Assembly: GCA_019925105.1 (NCBI GenBank)
Contig: JAHGAU010000002.1
Span: forward strand, 1,798,001 to 1,862,000
Length of the DNA: 64,000 nt
From: Niebla homalea
Lineage: Eukaryota > Ascomycota > Lecanoromycetes > Lecanorales > Ramalinaceae
Direction of reading: 5' to 3'
Shown: piece by piece, positions 23,098 through 35,047 of the stretch
How positions within the stretch are numbered: the stretch's first letter is position 1
Layout of the letters: each line of letters begins with the position of its first letter
The notes under the pieces: generated by a model
The model's input: the letters and a program-made list of their open reading frames with translations, nothing else
Databases searched by the model: none
What the model was told of the DNA's origin: nothing
Program-made: the position numbers and the translations under genes

Positions 23098-24070
23098 GCT
23101 CTATGAATGCCTCTGAATGAGCACGCCTCGTTCGTTCCAGCTCGAGCCTGGAGGCGAAAGCTTGAGAGCCCGATTCTTTCTCAAGTGACAAAAGATACGA
23201 ATACTGCAGCAGACAGCTCGATCTCTCCCCCAGAACATCTTGACTTTGCGCACGACCATGAAGAGCCAAGCTTCGATGCTGTCATGATCTCACATCAATG
23301 CAATGGCCTAGACCTCGTGCGTTTTGGCCATCCGAATATCTTCCCTGAAGGCCCGATAGCATCATAAGCCCGATACCGACAAATTTGGCTAGCATCATAA
23401 TTTGAGTACATAGATTAGGTTGGAGATGCGCCAGATTCCGAGGAATGGCTGCAAGCATGTCGTAATAGACTGACGTTGCGCGCCACGAGCCCAGCGAGAA
23501 CGTGCCGCTTGTCCGCAAGCCTGCAAACCCAGCTGCATGGTCATAGCTTCAGAGATGCGTCGCCGCATGCCTATCGACTGTACTCGAGTCAATCCATCAT
23601 ATCGTGATAGGTCTACACCGCAATTTCGTGCCTTGAGGATGTTTCGAGGGACCAATTTATTCTTCCCTTTGTACGGAACGATTGCAACGGAGCCGTTCAT
23701 TGGTCCGAATAACCAGAAGGGCGTAATTTAAAGGGGAATTCACATTATATGGCAAATGCGGATGCGATACTTTGATGCATTTACGCCCACGACCCTGGCT
23801 TGAAGGAACCTTTGAAGCTGTGAGCCACAATATCCCCTTTAGATCTACCGCAGCGTTGGGAAAGTGGACTCTATCAATGCTCAAAGTCATTCGAATCATT
23901 ATCGCGCTAAAGGAATCCTTCAGTATGTGATATAAACTTGCAGGCACCCCAATCTTACAGTCTTTCTTCTATATCTTTATCTTCTCAAGCACCAAGAGCC
24001 TGTGACTACTTTTCAGCTCATACTTCACTCATCTTCATTGCCCGGGACTATCTTTACTTCCTCCAACAAG
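23098..24070. other. Intergenic, no confident gene
   Basis: Open frames of 75-101 codons on both strands overlap each other and carry no recognisable motif. The last 130 bases are a pyrimidine-rich leader of the repeat-protein gene. Confidence 0.4.
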
Positions 24071-25378
24071 ATGCAGTTCGCCTCCAATGTCGCGCTTTTG
24101 GCGCTCACTCTCACCTCCGTCGCCGATGCCGCCCTTCCTTTCGTCGGCAGAGAGAACTACAAGGGACACCAGGAATTCGAGAAGAGACAGGTCGTGCCTA
24201 CTGGCGTCATCCCCACTGGCGTCGTCCCCACTGGATCGGCTCCATTGACCAGCGCTCCGTCCAGTGCACCCATCCTCATTCCCACCTCCGGTGCCCCTTT
24301 CCCTATGGGCAACTCTACCAATGCCGCAGGGACAGGCACAGGCACGGGCACAGGTGTGACAACTACCCCCACCACCACCCCCACCACAACCGCATCTTCC
24401 TCAAGCGATGTTTCTAGCAATACCGCTACCAATGGTGGTTCCCCAGGTACTCCCAGCCAGTCTGGCTCCCCAGGTACTCCCAGCCAGTCTGGCTCCCCTG
24501 GTACTCCCAGCCAGCCAGGTACTCCAGGTACCCCTAGCCAGGCTGGCTCCCCTGGTACTCCCAGCCAGTCTGGCTCCCCTGGTACTCCCAGCCAGGCAGG
24601 CTCCCCTGGTACTCCCAGCCAGGCTGGCTCCCCTGGTGTTCCCAGCCAGGCAGGCTCACCCGGTATTCCCAGTCAAGAAGGCTCCCCTGGAACTCCCAGC
24701 CAGTCTGGCTCTCCAGGCACCCCTGCTGAATCCGGCTCTGCAGGCACCGGTGGCTCCGATGGTAGTGGCGCTGGCACTGCTGGTACTCCTAGCCAAGCTG
24801 GCAGCGCTGGTACTCCCAGCCAAGCCGGCAGCGCTGGCGTTCCCAGCCAACCCGGTGGTGCTGGCGTTCCCAGCCAACCCGGTGGTGAAGGCGTTCCCAG
24901 CCAAACTGGTGGTGAAGGCGTTCCCAGCCAAACCGGTGGTGCCGGCGTTCCTGCTCAATCGGGCGGTGCTGGAACCCCTGCCACCGCCCCCGCTAACGGC
25001 TCTCCCGCCATCAGTGGCGCGGACACCGAATCCCTGCTCAAAGCCCTCTCGTTGGTCTTCCGCCAATTTTCCGATGACGTTGGGTCTGGCAGAGTGCCCC
25101 CCGGTCGCATCGTTGCCGCCGCTCGGCTCGCGTTCATCCTCTTCCGCAACGGCGATGCTGGCACCCAGGGCGTCCGCAACGCCGCCCAGAACATCATCGA
25201 CAAGGGCACGGCCACCAGCAGTGACTACACCGGTCTCGCCAACGCGGCGGATAGTGCCTCAGGCACGCCAAGCGCCCGCATGATGCTCAACAAGAGAGCT
25301 TCCAGCGACGCCATCAAGGCTATTCAGGGCATCTCTGGTGTTTCGGGCCTGACTGCCATCGCTGCTCTGCTTTTGTAA
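24071..25378 (+). CDS. Secreted Gly/Pro/Ser repeat protein, possibly GPI-anchored
   Basis: A single exon of 435 residues. The ATG at 24071 was chosen because it begins a clean signal peptide (MQFASNVALLALTLTSVADA). An upstream in-frame codon would add a non-signal leader. A Kex2-type KR site follows at residues 37-38 (QEFEKRQVV). Then come VPTGV repeats, a Thr/Ser-rich linker and about twenty 9-residue repeats of the form SPGTPSQ(S/A)G changing to GAGVPSQPG. After the repeats there is a folded-looking domain of about 110 residues (TESLLKALSLVFRQFSDDV). The protein ends in a hydrophobic stretch (VSGLTAIAALLL) consistent with a GPI-anchor signal. It is likely a cell-wall or surface protein. No family name is assigned. 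Confidence 0.8.
   Translation: MQFASNVALLALTLTSVADAALPFVGRENYKGHQEFEKRQVVPTGVIPTGVVPTGSAPLTSAPSSAPILIPTSGAPFPMGNSTNAAGTGTGTGTGVTTTPTTTPTTTASSSSDVSSNTATNGGSPGTPSQSGSPGTPSQSGSPGTPSQPGTPGTPSQAGSPGTPSQSGSPGTPSQAGSPGTPSQAGSPGVPSQAGSPGIPSQEGSPGTPSQSGSPGTPAESGSAGTGGSDGSGAGTAGTPSQAGSAGTPSQAGSAGVPSQPGGAGVPSQPGGEGVPSQTGGEGVPSQTGGAGVPAQSGGAGTPATAPANGSPAISGADTESLLKALSLVFRQFSDDVGSGRVPPGRIVAAARLAFILFRNGDAGTQGVRNAAQNIIDKGTATSSDYTGLANAADSASGTPSARMMLNKRASSDAIKAIQGISGVSGLTAIAALLL
24438..24985 (+). repeat. 27-base coding tandem repeats (about 20 units)
   Basis: In-frame 27-base units encode 9 residues each. The first half is homogeneous (SPGTPSQxG) and the second diverges to SAGxPSQxG and then GxGVPSQxG. This graded pattern fits repeat expansion by unequal exchange in a coding minisatellite. 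Confidence 0.9.
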
Positions 25379-27321
25379 GGGGAAGCTTGGCTATTCGGCT
25401 TCTGGTGAGATGAAAAACAGTGCATTTGTCACGCATTCTTGATATCGGGGTTGAATATTATTCTTCTATAATACAGAATGCATTCTTTGGCTTGGGGCAG
25501 AATATAAACAGGCATATAATTCATGTGACACTCTGTTATTAACCAACGCAAGTGTACATAGAACATCAAAAAAGTATAGATTGCAGTCCTTTGCAACTTC
25601 GACATACAAATGATCTTTGCCCTTCTGTCCTGTTTTTGATGTGTTTACCTTGACCGCCCAATCCGTTTCCCCCCAATCTGAGAGTAGTGCTTCTAAATCA
25701 ATTACCCTCGACCTCGGTGTGAGGATATCCAGCCAGCATTTCCCTGCGCCATGTCCTCGTTGTTCCCTACCATGTTCCGAATTATCAAAGCACAGGGAAA
25801 CAGGAAAAAGGTGAGAACGAAAAAGAGAACACGGATCCAATATCAACAAGAATATACATCACGCCGAAGCCAAGCCACACACACAAGCCACGAAGGTAAA
25901 AGTCTCTCTCTCTCACACACACATGCATCATCATCAGCAGCAGCAGCGCAAAATCTCCTGTTAGCCCAAACAAAAAAAACAAAAAAAAACCAAAAAAAAA
26001 AAGGGAAAAAAAAGGCAGCGGGCCTCGCCGATTTTATATCGTTCCTCCCCCCCTTCTTTCTCCTCGTGGTTTCTGATGATATGATCGCACAACTTCCCCA
26101 TTCCTCAAGCCTCAAGCAAAAGCAAGCGCAAGCAAGCGGAAATCCACAAAAGACAAACGTAAGTAAAGTACGTTTTGGGGGGGCCATGTCCGAAGTAGCT
26201 TTCCTTCATTGACAAAAAGCCGTAAAAAAAAACCTTACATCATTCACACATCCATGAGGTTGCGCGACCCCCCCCTTTGACGTCTGTCCATTGAACCAAT
26301 TCATCGGAGCGCCCGGGATGGAGGGAGCGGGAAGAGGTGCCAGGTTTTGTGGGATGTGTGTGAGGGATTTATCACGTGTATGATGAATGTATGTGTGTGT
26401 GTGTGTTACATAAAACCACCCCCCGGACACACCAAAATGGCAAGACCAGCAAAGGGGCATATGCATCGAGCCCGCAAAATGATAATTTGAAATTACCCTG
26501 GAGCAGCAGGACGGAAAATGTTTCCCGTAGCGAAACCCCACCAGCCACGTCTCCACTTTCCCCCAGTTGTCAGATTTGGAGCAGGAATCTGCTTGATGCG
26601 CGCGGTGTAGCAGCGCGGCGGCTCCGCAGACCTTGTGCCTGGGTCAAGGCGATGGCTGGCTGAAGCGTGGCATTCTATGCGGGCGGTGAAGGACATCGTT
26701 GGGGGAGAAATGGTTGCTGGAGCATCGATAAAATTTATCACCACCACTGCTTCCAGGAAAGGGGGGGAGGAGGGAGGGTGAGCTGTGGCACTAGGTCGTG
26801 CGGGTTTTGGGTGGAGTTATGGGGGTTTAAAAGGGGGGGGGGATGTGATGATGGGGTTGGTGTGGATGTAAGATCGAAGAGGTAGAGAGAGTGAGAGAGG
26901 GAGAAATAGCGAGAGAGGGCGCTTTTTGTGCAAAGAGGTAAGGTCTTGAGCGAGGAGGTAAGTGAGCTTTGGTGCTTTGCCTGACATCTGAGTGGATTGT
27001 CTAGGGGCTTGACGTATTGGCTTCCAGGAGGCTAGTAAGCGTCTTAGGAGATGGATGCGAGAGGAGATCAAGCACAAATGATACTCTGTTGTTCTTCAAC
27101 AGGTGGAATTTGGGTGTGCATGTTCATCGATGGCTTCGAGTCTGGAAATGCATGCTGAGGTTCTCTATGCTATTTGTGAGGACAATTCCACATTGGTACT
27201 GCTACTTGCGGATCTGGGCATTGAGCGCTTTCAAACCCCTTGATAAACCCGATCAGTTGTGACAGGGTCAGCAAAGCTAGCATTTGCGCTTCAGGATACC
27301 CTCAACTCCCTTGGTGTTGTC
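25379..27321. other. Intergenic, low-complexity tracts
   Basis: No gene recognised. It holds CT/CA and CAT/CAG runs near 25903-25950, an interrupted A-rich tract near 25970-26013, a GT run near 26390-26406, G runs near 26760-26850 and a GA-rich tract near 26880-26920. Confidence 0.45.
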
Positions 27322-28371
27322 CTAGCGGAAAGCGTCGAATTTTCTCTTATGATAGTCGATGCTCTTCCATTCCTTGCCGTCTTTGTCGGTGAACTTGGCG
27401 TCTGTTTGTGGTCCCAAAAAGTAGATGACCAAGTAGAGGTCCGTATCCTGGTCGGGAAGAACACGGTGATAGGACGACTTGAGCGTGTTACCTGACATGT
27501 ATCGTAGCGAGTCCCCAACGATGACGACAGCACATTCCTCAATGGGCTTAATGTACAGCCACTCAGCATTCTCATCCTCAGCACCCGATCGAGACACTTG
27601 AAGACCGTCCTGACTCGAGAAAAGTAGTGACAGAGTACCGGCGTCGGTGTGTGCCATGTGACCTCCTTCTTGACGGGCGTCAAAGTCCTGGGCTGGGTAT
27701 TTGATAAGTGCGGTGGTACTCGTAGAAGGTCTGTCAGGATCATGCTGAAAGGGATAAGGGCCGCATCGCAGCACGTTCGACAGGCCGGCAAGAACGGTGC
27801 GAGCAATCTCGTTTGAGTCCCTGGAGAATTCCTTCATTGAAGGCCAATATTTATGAAAGTAAGCTGAATAGGGCGGTCCTCCGTCTAGATAGGTGTCCTG
27901 CTTAAGAATTACGTCTCGAGGTACCTGCAAAGAGTTTCAGAGGGCGTTTTTGGATCCCCACCTGCACTTCAAGCAAGGCTGCTTACCAGGAAGATCTCGT
28001 ATTCGTCATGTTCGCCCATGAGAAGCCCGCTGTTTCGGCCGGTGGGCTTGTATCTAGTTGGCGGTCAAACAGTTCTTGAGGGAAGTTGTACAACAGACCT
28101 ACCCATGATTGTTGTGCAAGCTGAGCTTGTCGGTGTCAAACTGCATCTTTTCGTTCAAGTCCAAGTCGAAAAATCTCCCGGCTGCACCTTCTAAACATGC
28201 AAACCGGATGAAACAATAGGAGTCGATCCCGCTCAGGTCAAGATAGAAGAAGCCATCATGCTTGCAAGCCGACTCCAGACGCTGCATGCTAGAACTCTTT
28301 CGGGCGAGAAGGCCGGTGTAGGAAATCGTTTCCAATTGAGCATAGGCTCTGCTATTCGTTGAACCCGACAT
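27322..28371 (-). CDS. 2OG-Fe(II) oxygenase-fold protein
   Basis: Three exons on the minus strand: 28371-28103, 28053-27987 and 27924-27322, 312 residues. The ATG at 28371 (MSGSTNSRAYAQLETISYTG) fits the family start. It resembles isopenicillin-N-synthase-type oxygenases: the N-terminal DIOX_N-like region has SACKHDGFFYLDLSGI and the C-terminal jelly roll keeps the iron ligands His204 and Asp206 in GGHMAHTDAGTLSLLF and His265 in SSYHRVL. The usual Arg-x-Ser pair that anchors 2-oxoglutarate (RYS in most members) reads LYL here (TDLYLVIYF). Substrate unknown. The neighbourhood gives no cluster, so a secondary-metabolism role is not supported. Confidence 0.8.
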
Positions 28372-29690
28372 GTTGTAGGCTCCTTTCGTTGACTCAAAAT
28401 TTTGCGATCTGAGGCCTGTATGATGAGGGCGCGGCTTCTTATATGTCGAGGTCATGTGATACATGTCGTGCAATCATGTTCGTCCAGCAATGCCATATTA
28501 CGTACAAGCGTCTGCAATTGAAGCGCTGAACAACTTGTGACCGCTATTGTCGTACCATTCAGCTTGGTCCGACCTGCTGACCCTATTAGTTTGCTAAATC
28601 TACTGCCAATCAAAGAGACAGGATGAAACAGATTATTGCAACGTGACGTTGATATCAGCCAAAGAAACGTGATATACTACGTCGAACATGATCACAGGAT
28701 GTCCGTGCCCAAACAGACCGCCTCCTTGGGAATGTTGATAGGTGCTTCATTAGGCCTCTTCATTTTGCTGAAACGCTTAAATTTAATCCATCATTGTACG
28801 ACCATGGGCCAGCGTTGAGACAGGCGGAAACAAAGCCAACAGATACGAAGCGGGCCAATGTAGGTATATTCACTAAAGAGGAGCGGTATAATGGAAAGAC
28901 GCAAAGTACTATGCAGCACCAACATGTAATTAGAGTAAATTCGCCTGTCTTGTTCTGACTCGAATTCAAGTCGACTGGGCACGTCTGATGGTTGCCTCCG
29001 TGGTAGTTCAGCCTTGGAATGGCTAGCTCATGTTGAGAGATACGCAATATACAACGTTTACAAAGACAGACGAGCTCGCCTTCTCATGTGAAGGATCTGT
29101 CTCCTGGATTTACAAGTAGCCTCCAGACGTTGTTCGAGTGCCCACTAGGGTTGTCATGCAAAAACGAGTCATTGAAGCTGGATTTTCATCCCAATGGACC
29201 TGGAGTGAGTATCGAAAGCTCCATTTGCCGCTTAACAGACAAAGAAATTGTACAAGAATGCGCATAATAAGCAAGCAATCATCAGTGCCCGAGGTGTCTT
29301 GAGCCTAGATAGTGGGACTTGAATCCAGTATAAGGAGGGGAATGTTTATAAGCGTGAACATGGTTTAGATTAGAACGAAACATGAGACAGAATTCCAGCA
29401 TAGACATTGAAGTCCATGCTACATGGATAGAAAATGGGTTCTCTTGTCAATTCTGTCTTGTTCTGTACCTTGATCTCGCTGCACCTTCAAGCAAGGCAAA
29501 GACAATTTTAGCCTCGGCGTTGAAGCCATCCGCAAAGCCACAATGCCAAGCCTTTTTTGTCATCTCCCGTGGCTTTCCGTCATCTCAAAACGAGTTTAGC
29601 AATTACGTCGAATCCTCACATTGATCACGTCGCAACCACCTAGAAGGAACACAGACTCATCCTAGACATCTACTGCTACAAGGCGCGACC
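28372..29690. other. Intergenic, nothing recognised
   Basis: About 1.3 kb between the oxygenase 5' end and KEI1. Only short overlapping open frames are seen. Confidence 0.45.
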
Positions 29691-30966
29691 ATGGGCTTCG
29701 CAAGCCGAGTTTTCCGCATCCCGCGCCCTCGTGTAAGTCTACCCTCCCTTCTCCTCAACACGGACCCGAGATACCATACCAGATACATCTAGATGCGCTG
29801 TCAGCGCGCACACCACCTTGATCAAGGTACTGTCTTTCTCTGACTGACCGCACAATTTCACAGACATTCCTCTACCTCATGACCCTCCGCACCGGCACCG
29901 AACTCTCCACCCTCTCCCTCCTCCTCAACAAAGTCTCCGGCCTCTACGGCCTCCTCGCCATCCTCACCGGCATCCACCTGAGCCCCTTACAGCTCTCCAT
30001 GTACATCTACTCCATTATCGCGCTCGCCCTCGTCACCTACCTAGCCCGGCACATCCGTCTCCAATCTCCCCTCGAATGCTTGACACTCGCTGTATTTTTC
30101 GTGGTCGATTCGATAGTGAATGCGGCCTATACTGCCGCATTCGGCATCACCTGGTTTTTGGTCGTGAGCCAGCATCATACCAGTGGAGATGGCGGGGTGG
30201 TGCAGGGGCCGGGCAGCAAGATGATGGATTCGGCAGCGGGGTTCACGAGTCCGGAACATAAGAATGTCAGTAGCGTGGATGTGGTGGTCGGTCCTGATCA
30301 AGGTGTTCCCGGGGGGAAGCAGGAGGCCGTCACCGCGGGGAACCCGGGGGGCGCGGTCACGAACAATGCGGCCGGCAATCCGAGCTTGGGACATGGGGTC
30401 CTGCAACCGGAGAGCATCAGCAGTATCGTGGTGATTTGCGCGTTGTGGGCGGTACGGGTGTATTTCGTGTTGGTGGTGATGAGCTATGCGCGATTGGTGC
30501 TGAGACGCCATGTGGCGGCTACGAATCGCAATCGGATTGAGTTGTGGAGTGGAAGTAAGGATGCAGGGATGTTGGAGGATCCGTTTGGGGTGCAGTTGCC
30601 GGAAGGAAAAGGGTGGAAGGGGAGGATGGGAAGGGCGATGGTGGGACTGGCAAGGAGGTACTGGTTAGGTGTTGATGAGGTAGATGAAGGCTGGATGAAG
30701 GGAGAGGAGATTGGGATGGGGATGTTGAGGCCTGGGGCGCCGAGGCCGGCTAGCAGTCGGGAGGAGGCGCCAGGGGTGGTGGAAAGGGAGAGAAGGAGAC
30801 GAAGTGGGACGGTGAGTGATCAATGCTGGATATCTTAGACCTTCATGAATATCATGAGAATCCCACTGACTGGCGTTCGTGATAGGGTCCTCCGCCCCCT
30901 CCGCCACAACTTCAAGGAGCGCAGGGCCAGCATCTGAGAGTACAGGAGGTTCGAGACGGCAAGTAA
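29691..30966 (+). CDS. KEI1: Kei1, regulatory subunit of inositol phosphorylceramide synthase
   Basis: Three exons: 29691-29732, 29864-30811 and 30886-30966, 356 residues. Kei1 partners Aur1 in the Golgi to make inositol phosphorylceramide, a fungal-specific sphingolipid. The N-terminal block (PRPRTFLYLMTLRTGTELS, LLLNKVSGLYGLLAILTG, LSPLQLSMYIYSIIALAL) and the fourth hydrophobic segment with NAAYTAAFGITWF are strongly Kei1-like. A long Gly-rich lumenal or cytosolic loop separates helix 4 from a last helix (VVICALWAVRVYFVLVVMSYARLV). Exon 1 encodes only 14 residues. The last intron (74 bases, GTGAGT) leads to a Pro-run exon ending RVQEVRDGK. Reading through it would instead end eight codons later at 30838. 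Confidence 0.92.
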
Positions 30967-31619
30967 TTTTGGACGATTGGCATGCAGCATGATTTTTGGA
31001 CCTTCAAAGGATATGTCTTGAGTGTCTGCTTATGAGGTGACTTGTTTCAAGCATATGATTGATTGGCGTTCATAGCGTGTATGGATATTACCGCATCACT
31101 AGATGAATTGGTCGCCGTTCCTTTGTGAACACTACCAACACGAAGGGAGATCTTCTACAAAAAAGCTGGATCCAGTGATAGATGACGGTGTAATGTTCAT
31201 GTTGTGACTCGTACTTTTTATCGTCAAAATTCCGCGAGGAGCAAAGGAACTTCACCTCAATATGCTAGAACGCTCTAAATGATGAAGACTAACCCCCCTT
31301 TTGCGAAGAGAAATGACTAGATTGGAGTGACAATCAAACATTACATTGCGCTTCGCTTGCTCTATTCAATGCAATGAGAAGCAGGTGTATCGCTCACTAT
31401 TCACGTAGTGTACCATAAGTCGAGATAACCCCCTGAACTCCGCGCCACCGATCCCACTGGTCTCCCCATATGACACTCCGCCTTACTGAGGCCCCAGCTG
31501 GCTCTGCTTCCCGCCATCGACGGCCATCCATGCTAGTCATACAGATCCTTAAGCTTCTCAAGGGCCCCCATTCTGCGCTTGGTCCATGTGACTCATATCC
31601 TGCCACTGACATGGCGGTC
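30967..31619. other. Convergent intergenic region (KEI1/YPT6)
   Basis: These are the 3' flanks of KEI1 and YPT6. No gene or repeat seen. Confidence 0.45.
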
Positions 31620-32560
<941 letters not shown>

Positions 32561-33175
32561 GACGGGCCAAGAATGAGGGCTGTGAAGAGGAGGATAGCAA
32601 CGAATAAAAAGCTATTGAAGACTTCTGAAAGTCGCGAACTCAATCATTAACTAGGCATCTATAGTTGAACATGCTGCATTTGGTCTTTAGATGATGCCGT
32701 TTCAGGAGAAATCATTACACACGGGGTTTAGGCTCGATCGGCCGGAGATAGAACAAGAGCTAATCCCGTTGCGGCAGGGTATTAGCATATTCAAAACCGA
32801 TGTCATTTCCTTGGCATTTCGACTCCACGCCCACTCCAGATCTCTGTGTAGTACCTAACTCAGGATATTTCGAGCAAAATAGACCAGTATAAGGTATTCT
32901 CCGTATCTTACATATAAAATATTTAATAACAGCTAAAAACTAAAAATGTTAATTTTTGAGGGGATTTTTTAGTGCTGAGGGGCGCATATTTTGGTATGCG
33001 CAGTGGTGTCGGGGTGGTGTCAAAATGCCAAGGAGATGACATTGGTTTTGAATATGCTAATACCAGATCTGGGGGCCGCCCACAGATCGTCAGAAGTCCA
33101 TTCACTTCTGTGAGCCTAACACTAGATTCTAATAGTTGCACTATAGCTCGCTGAAATAGAGGGCTCTCAAAAGCA
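32561..33175. promoter_or_regulatory. Divergent YPT6/NOP53 promoter invaded by a MITE
   Basis: 615 bases separate the two start codons. A 278-base MITE-like element fills the NOP53-proximal half (32783-33060), leaving 115 bases before the NOP53 ATG. Confidence 0.6.
32783..33060. mobile_element. MITE-like element, copy A
   Basis: A 278-base element without coding capacity. The two ends are inverted copies for about 60 bases: both begin TTAGCATATTCAAAACC and continue with ATGTCAT..CCTTGGCATTT. A TA dinucleotide lies directly outside each end (32781-32782 and 33061-33062), as expected of a target duplication. The same ends occur at 39945-41001 and 63299-63464. Size, inverted ends and 2-base duplication point to a non-autonomous DNA transposon, perhaps mobilised by a Tc1/mariner-like enzyme. 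No transposase gene is present in this window. Confidence 0.82.
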
Positions 33176-34567
33176 ATGGCGCCCGAAAAAGTTGAAAAAG
33201 CAACACAGGCCCCGCAGCAGCACAAGCAGCCTTCGCGCAAAGGCAAGAAGGCATGGCGGAAGAATGTCAACGTCTCGGAAATCCAATCCGGGCTTGAAGA
33301 AGCCCGGGAGGAGGTGATAAAAGGGTACGTCCTTTTGAATACGGCTTTAAGAAATGAGGATATCCACTGATGGCTGTCAATCAGAGGCATTATCGCAGAG
33401 AAGCCGTCCTCCGACCTCTTTGCCTTGGATACAACTGGCTCCAAAGCTATTCAGGCCGCCTACAAAAAAACCCATAAGCCCCTCAAATCTGATGAGATAC
33501 TAGCGCAGAGATCTGCTGTTCAGTCCGTTGACACGCACAAGCGGCCATTAGGGGTAACAGATGGAGTCATCGAACCGAGCATCAAGCGAAGGAAAGGTAA
33601 CGGTGTCAGTCACAGGGAGTACGAACGACTGCGGCAAGTGGCATATGGCAAGCAAAGCATGGATGATGTCATGCGGAAAGAGACGGAGGCACCTGCACAT
33701 GATCCGTGGGCCATTGCAACAGCCGCTGAAGAACACGACGGTCGATTCGACTATCTTGAGAAGAAGCAGCCAATCAAAGCTCCAGCCACTCTGAAGGAGC
33801 CGCCCGTCTCATCAATCGCTGGTGCTAGGGATGTTCCAGCTGTTGCGAAGCCAAAAGCTGGGACAAGCTATAATCCACTCTTTCAAGAGTGGAATGCTCT
33901 CCTCACCGCAGAAGGAGCTAAAGAAGTGGAAGCAGAAAAGAAGCGATTGAGGCAAGCACAGGCGGAGAAGGAACTCGCAGAGCGCATAGCGGCCGTTGAG
34001 GAAGAGGTCGAGCGTGAAGCAGCGCTGATGACGGAGGACGAGTCTGCTTGGGAAGGGTTTGAGAGCGACTTTGAAAAGGCGGAATGGCTGGGGAAAAAGC
34101 GACCGCAACGGAAGACACCGCAGGAACGGAAGAAGGCGGAGAGGAAGAAGGAGAGAGCAAGGGAAGAGAGGCACCAGCGGAAGCAGAAAGAGAAGGAAAG
34201 GAGGGAAAGGCAGATTGTTGGATTGAAGGCCGAATTGGATCGAGAGAGGAAGAAGAGGGAGGAGGGTCAAATCCAGAAAGTGACGAATGACAAGAGTGAG
34301 CAGCTGGAAGTTGAGACCGCCACATTGAGACGGCGGAAATTGGGCAAAGAAGCGATACCGGAAGCACCGTTAGAGCTTGTCTTACCGGACGAGCTGCAAG
34401 AGTCCTTGCGCCTGCTAAAGCCTGAAGGGAACCTGCTGAAAGACCGTTATCGAACTATATTGGTTCGTGGGAAGATGGAATCGCGCAAGCCTATCCAGCA
34501 ACCGAAGAAGAAGCGGATGAAAGCAACTGAAAAGTGGACATTTAAGGATTTTGAGGTCCCAGTGTGA
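33176..34567 (+). CDS. NOP53: Ribosome biogenesis protein Nop53
   Basis: Exons 33176-33324 and 33385-34567, 443 residues. The 60-base intron (GTACGT donor) interrupts the Gly-Gly of VIKGGIIAEKPSSDLF. Nop53 is a nucleolar 60S assembly factor that recruits the exosome with Mtr4 to trim 7S pre-rRNA into 5.8S. Visible features: the N-terminal basic patch SRKGKKAWRKNVNVSEIQ, the block SSDLFALDTTGSK, DPWAI with nearby acidic residues, SYNPLFQEWNALL followed by a long charged coiled coil (about residues 235-370), and the C-terminal motif LPDELQESLRLLKPEGNLLK then RYRTILVRGKMESRKP. The order is that of the Nop53/GLTSCR2 family. Confidence 0.93.
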
Positions 34568-35047
34568 GGTACATACACACTTAGGCCAAACGTGGTTGAT
34601 TTTGTCCGTCCAAGACAGGAACTTTTGTGCCTTTTTGGGTGTTGAGGAAACCCATGGTTGTGTGACACTGTGGTTTTCGGATTGGACGGACAACTCGACA
34701 CCAGTTCCTCCGTACAAATACTAATGCCCTTACGCGTTTGGAGACTTTGCTTTCATTTCACCATGCTGGAATATCTTGATTCTTGAACCCCTTTGATAAG
34801 ACGCTCATTCGAACTTTCTGCCATATTGGTGCATATTGCCAAGCCTCTAATCCTCATTCGGCCAGCAGGCGCAACCTCACTTTCCAGATCTCCAAAGCGA
34901 CCACCTCCGCATTCGAGTCACCCAAGCCTACTCATCCTCTATCCCATCGAAAAGGCACTTACCTCTTCCTCGCAGCAGTCCGCTCGCCTACTGCTTTAAC
35001 CAGTGCAAGAGAAATCATTATAGCATCTGCCTCACTTCCACTTATTT
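34568..35047. other. Intergenic NOP53 to large disordered protein
   Basis: The 3' flank of one gene and 5' leader of the next. No other feature is seen. Confidence 0.45.

Noticed and set aside
24438..24985. Regular 27-base repeats resembling a CRISPR array
   Set aside because: There are no unique spacers. The units are contiguous, in frame and encode a 9-residue protein repeat.
25843..26187. Phe-rich 114-codon minus-strand frame
   Set aside because: It is generated by the A-rich tract and CA/CT runs.
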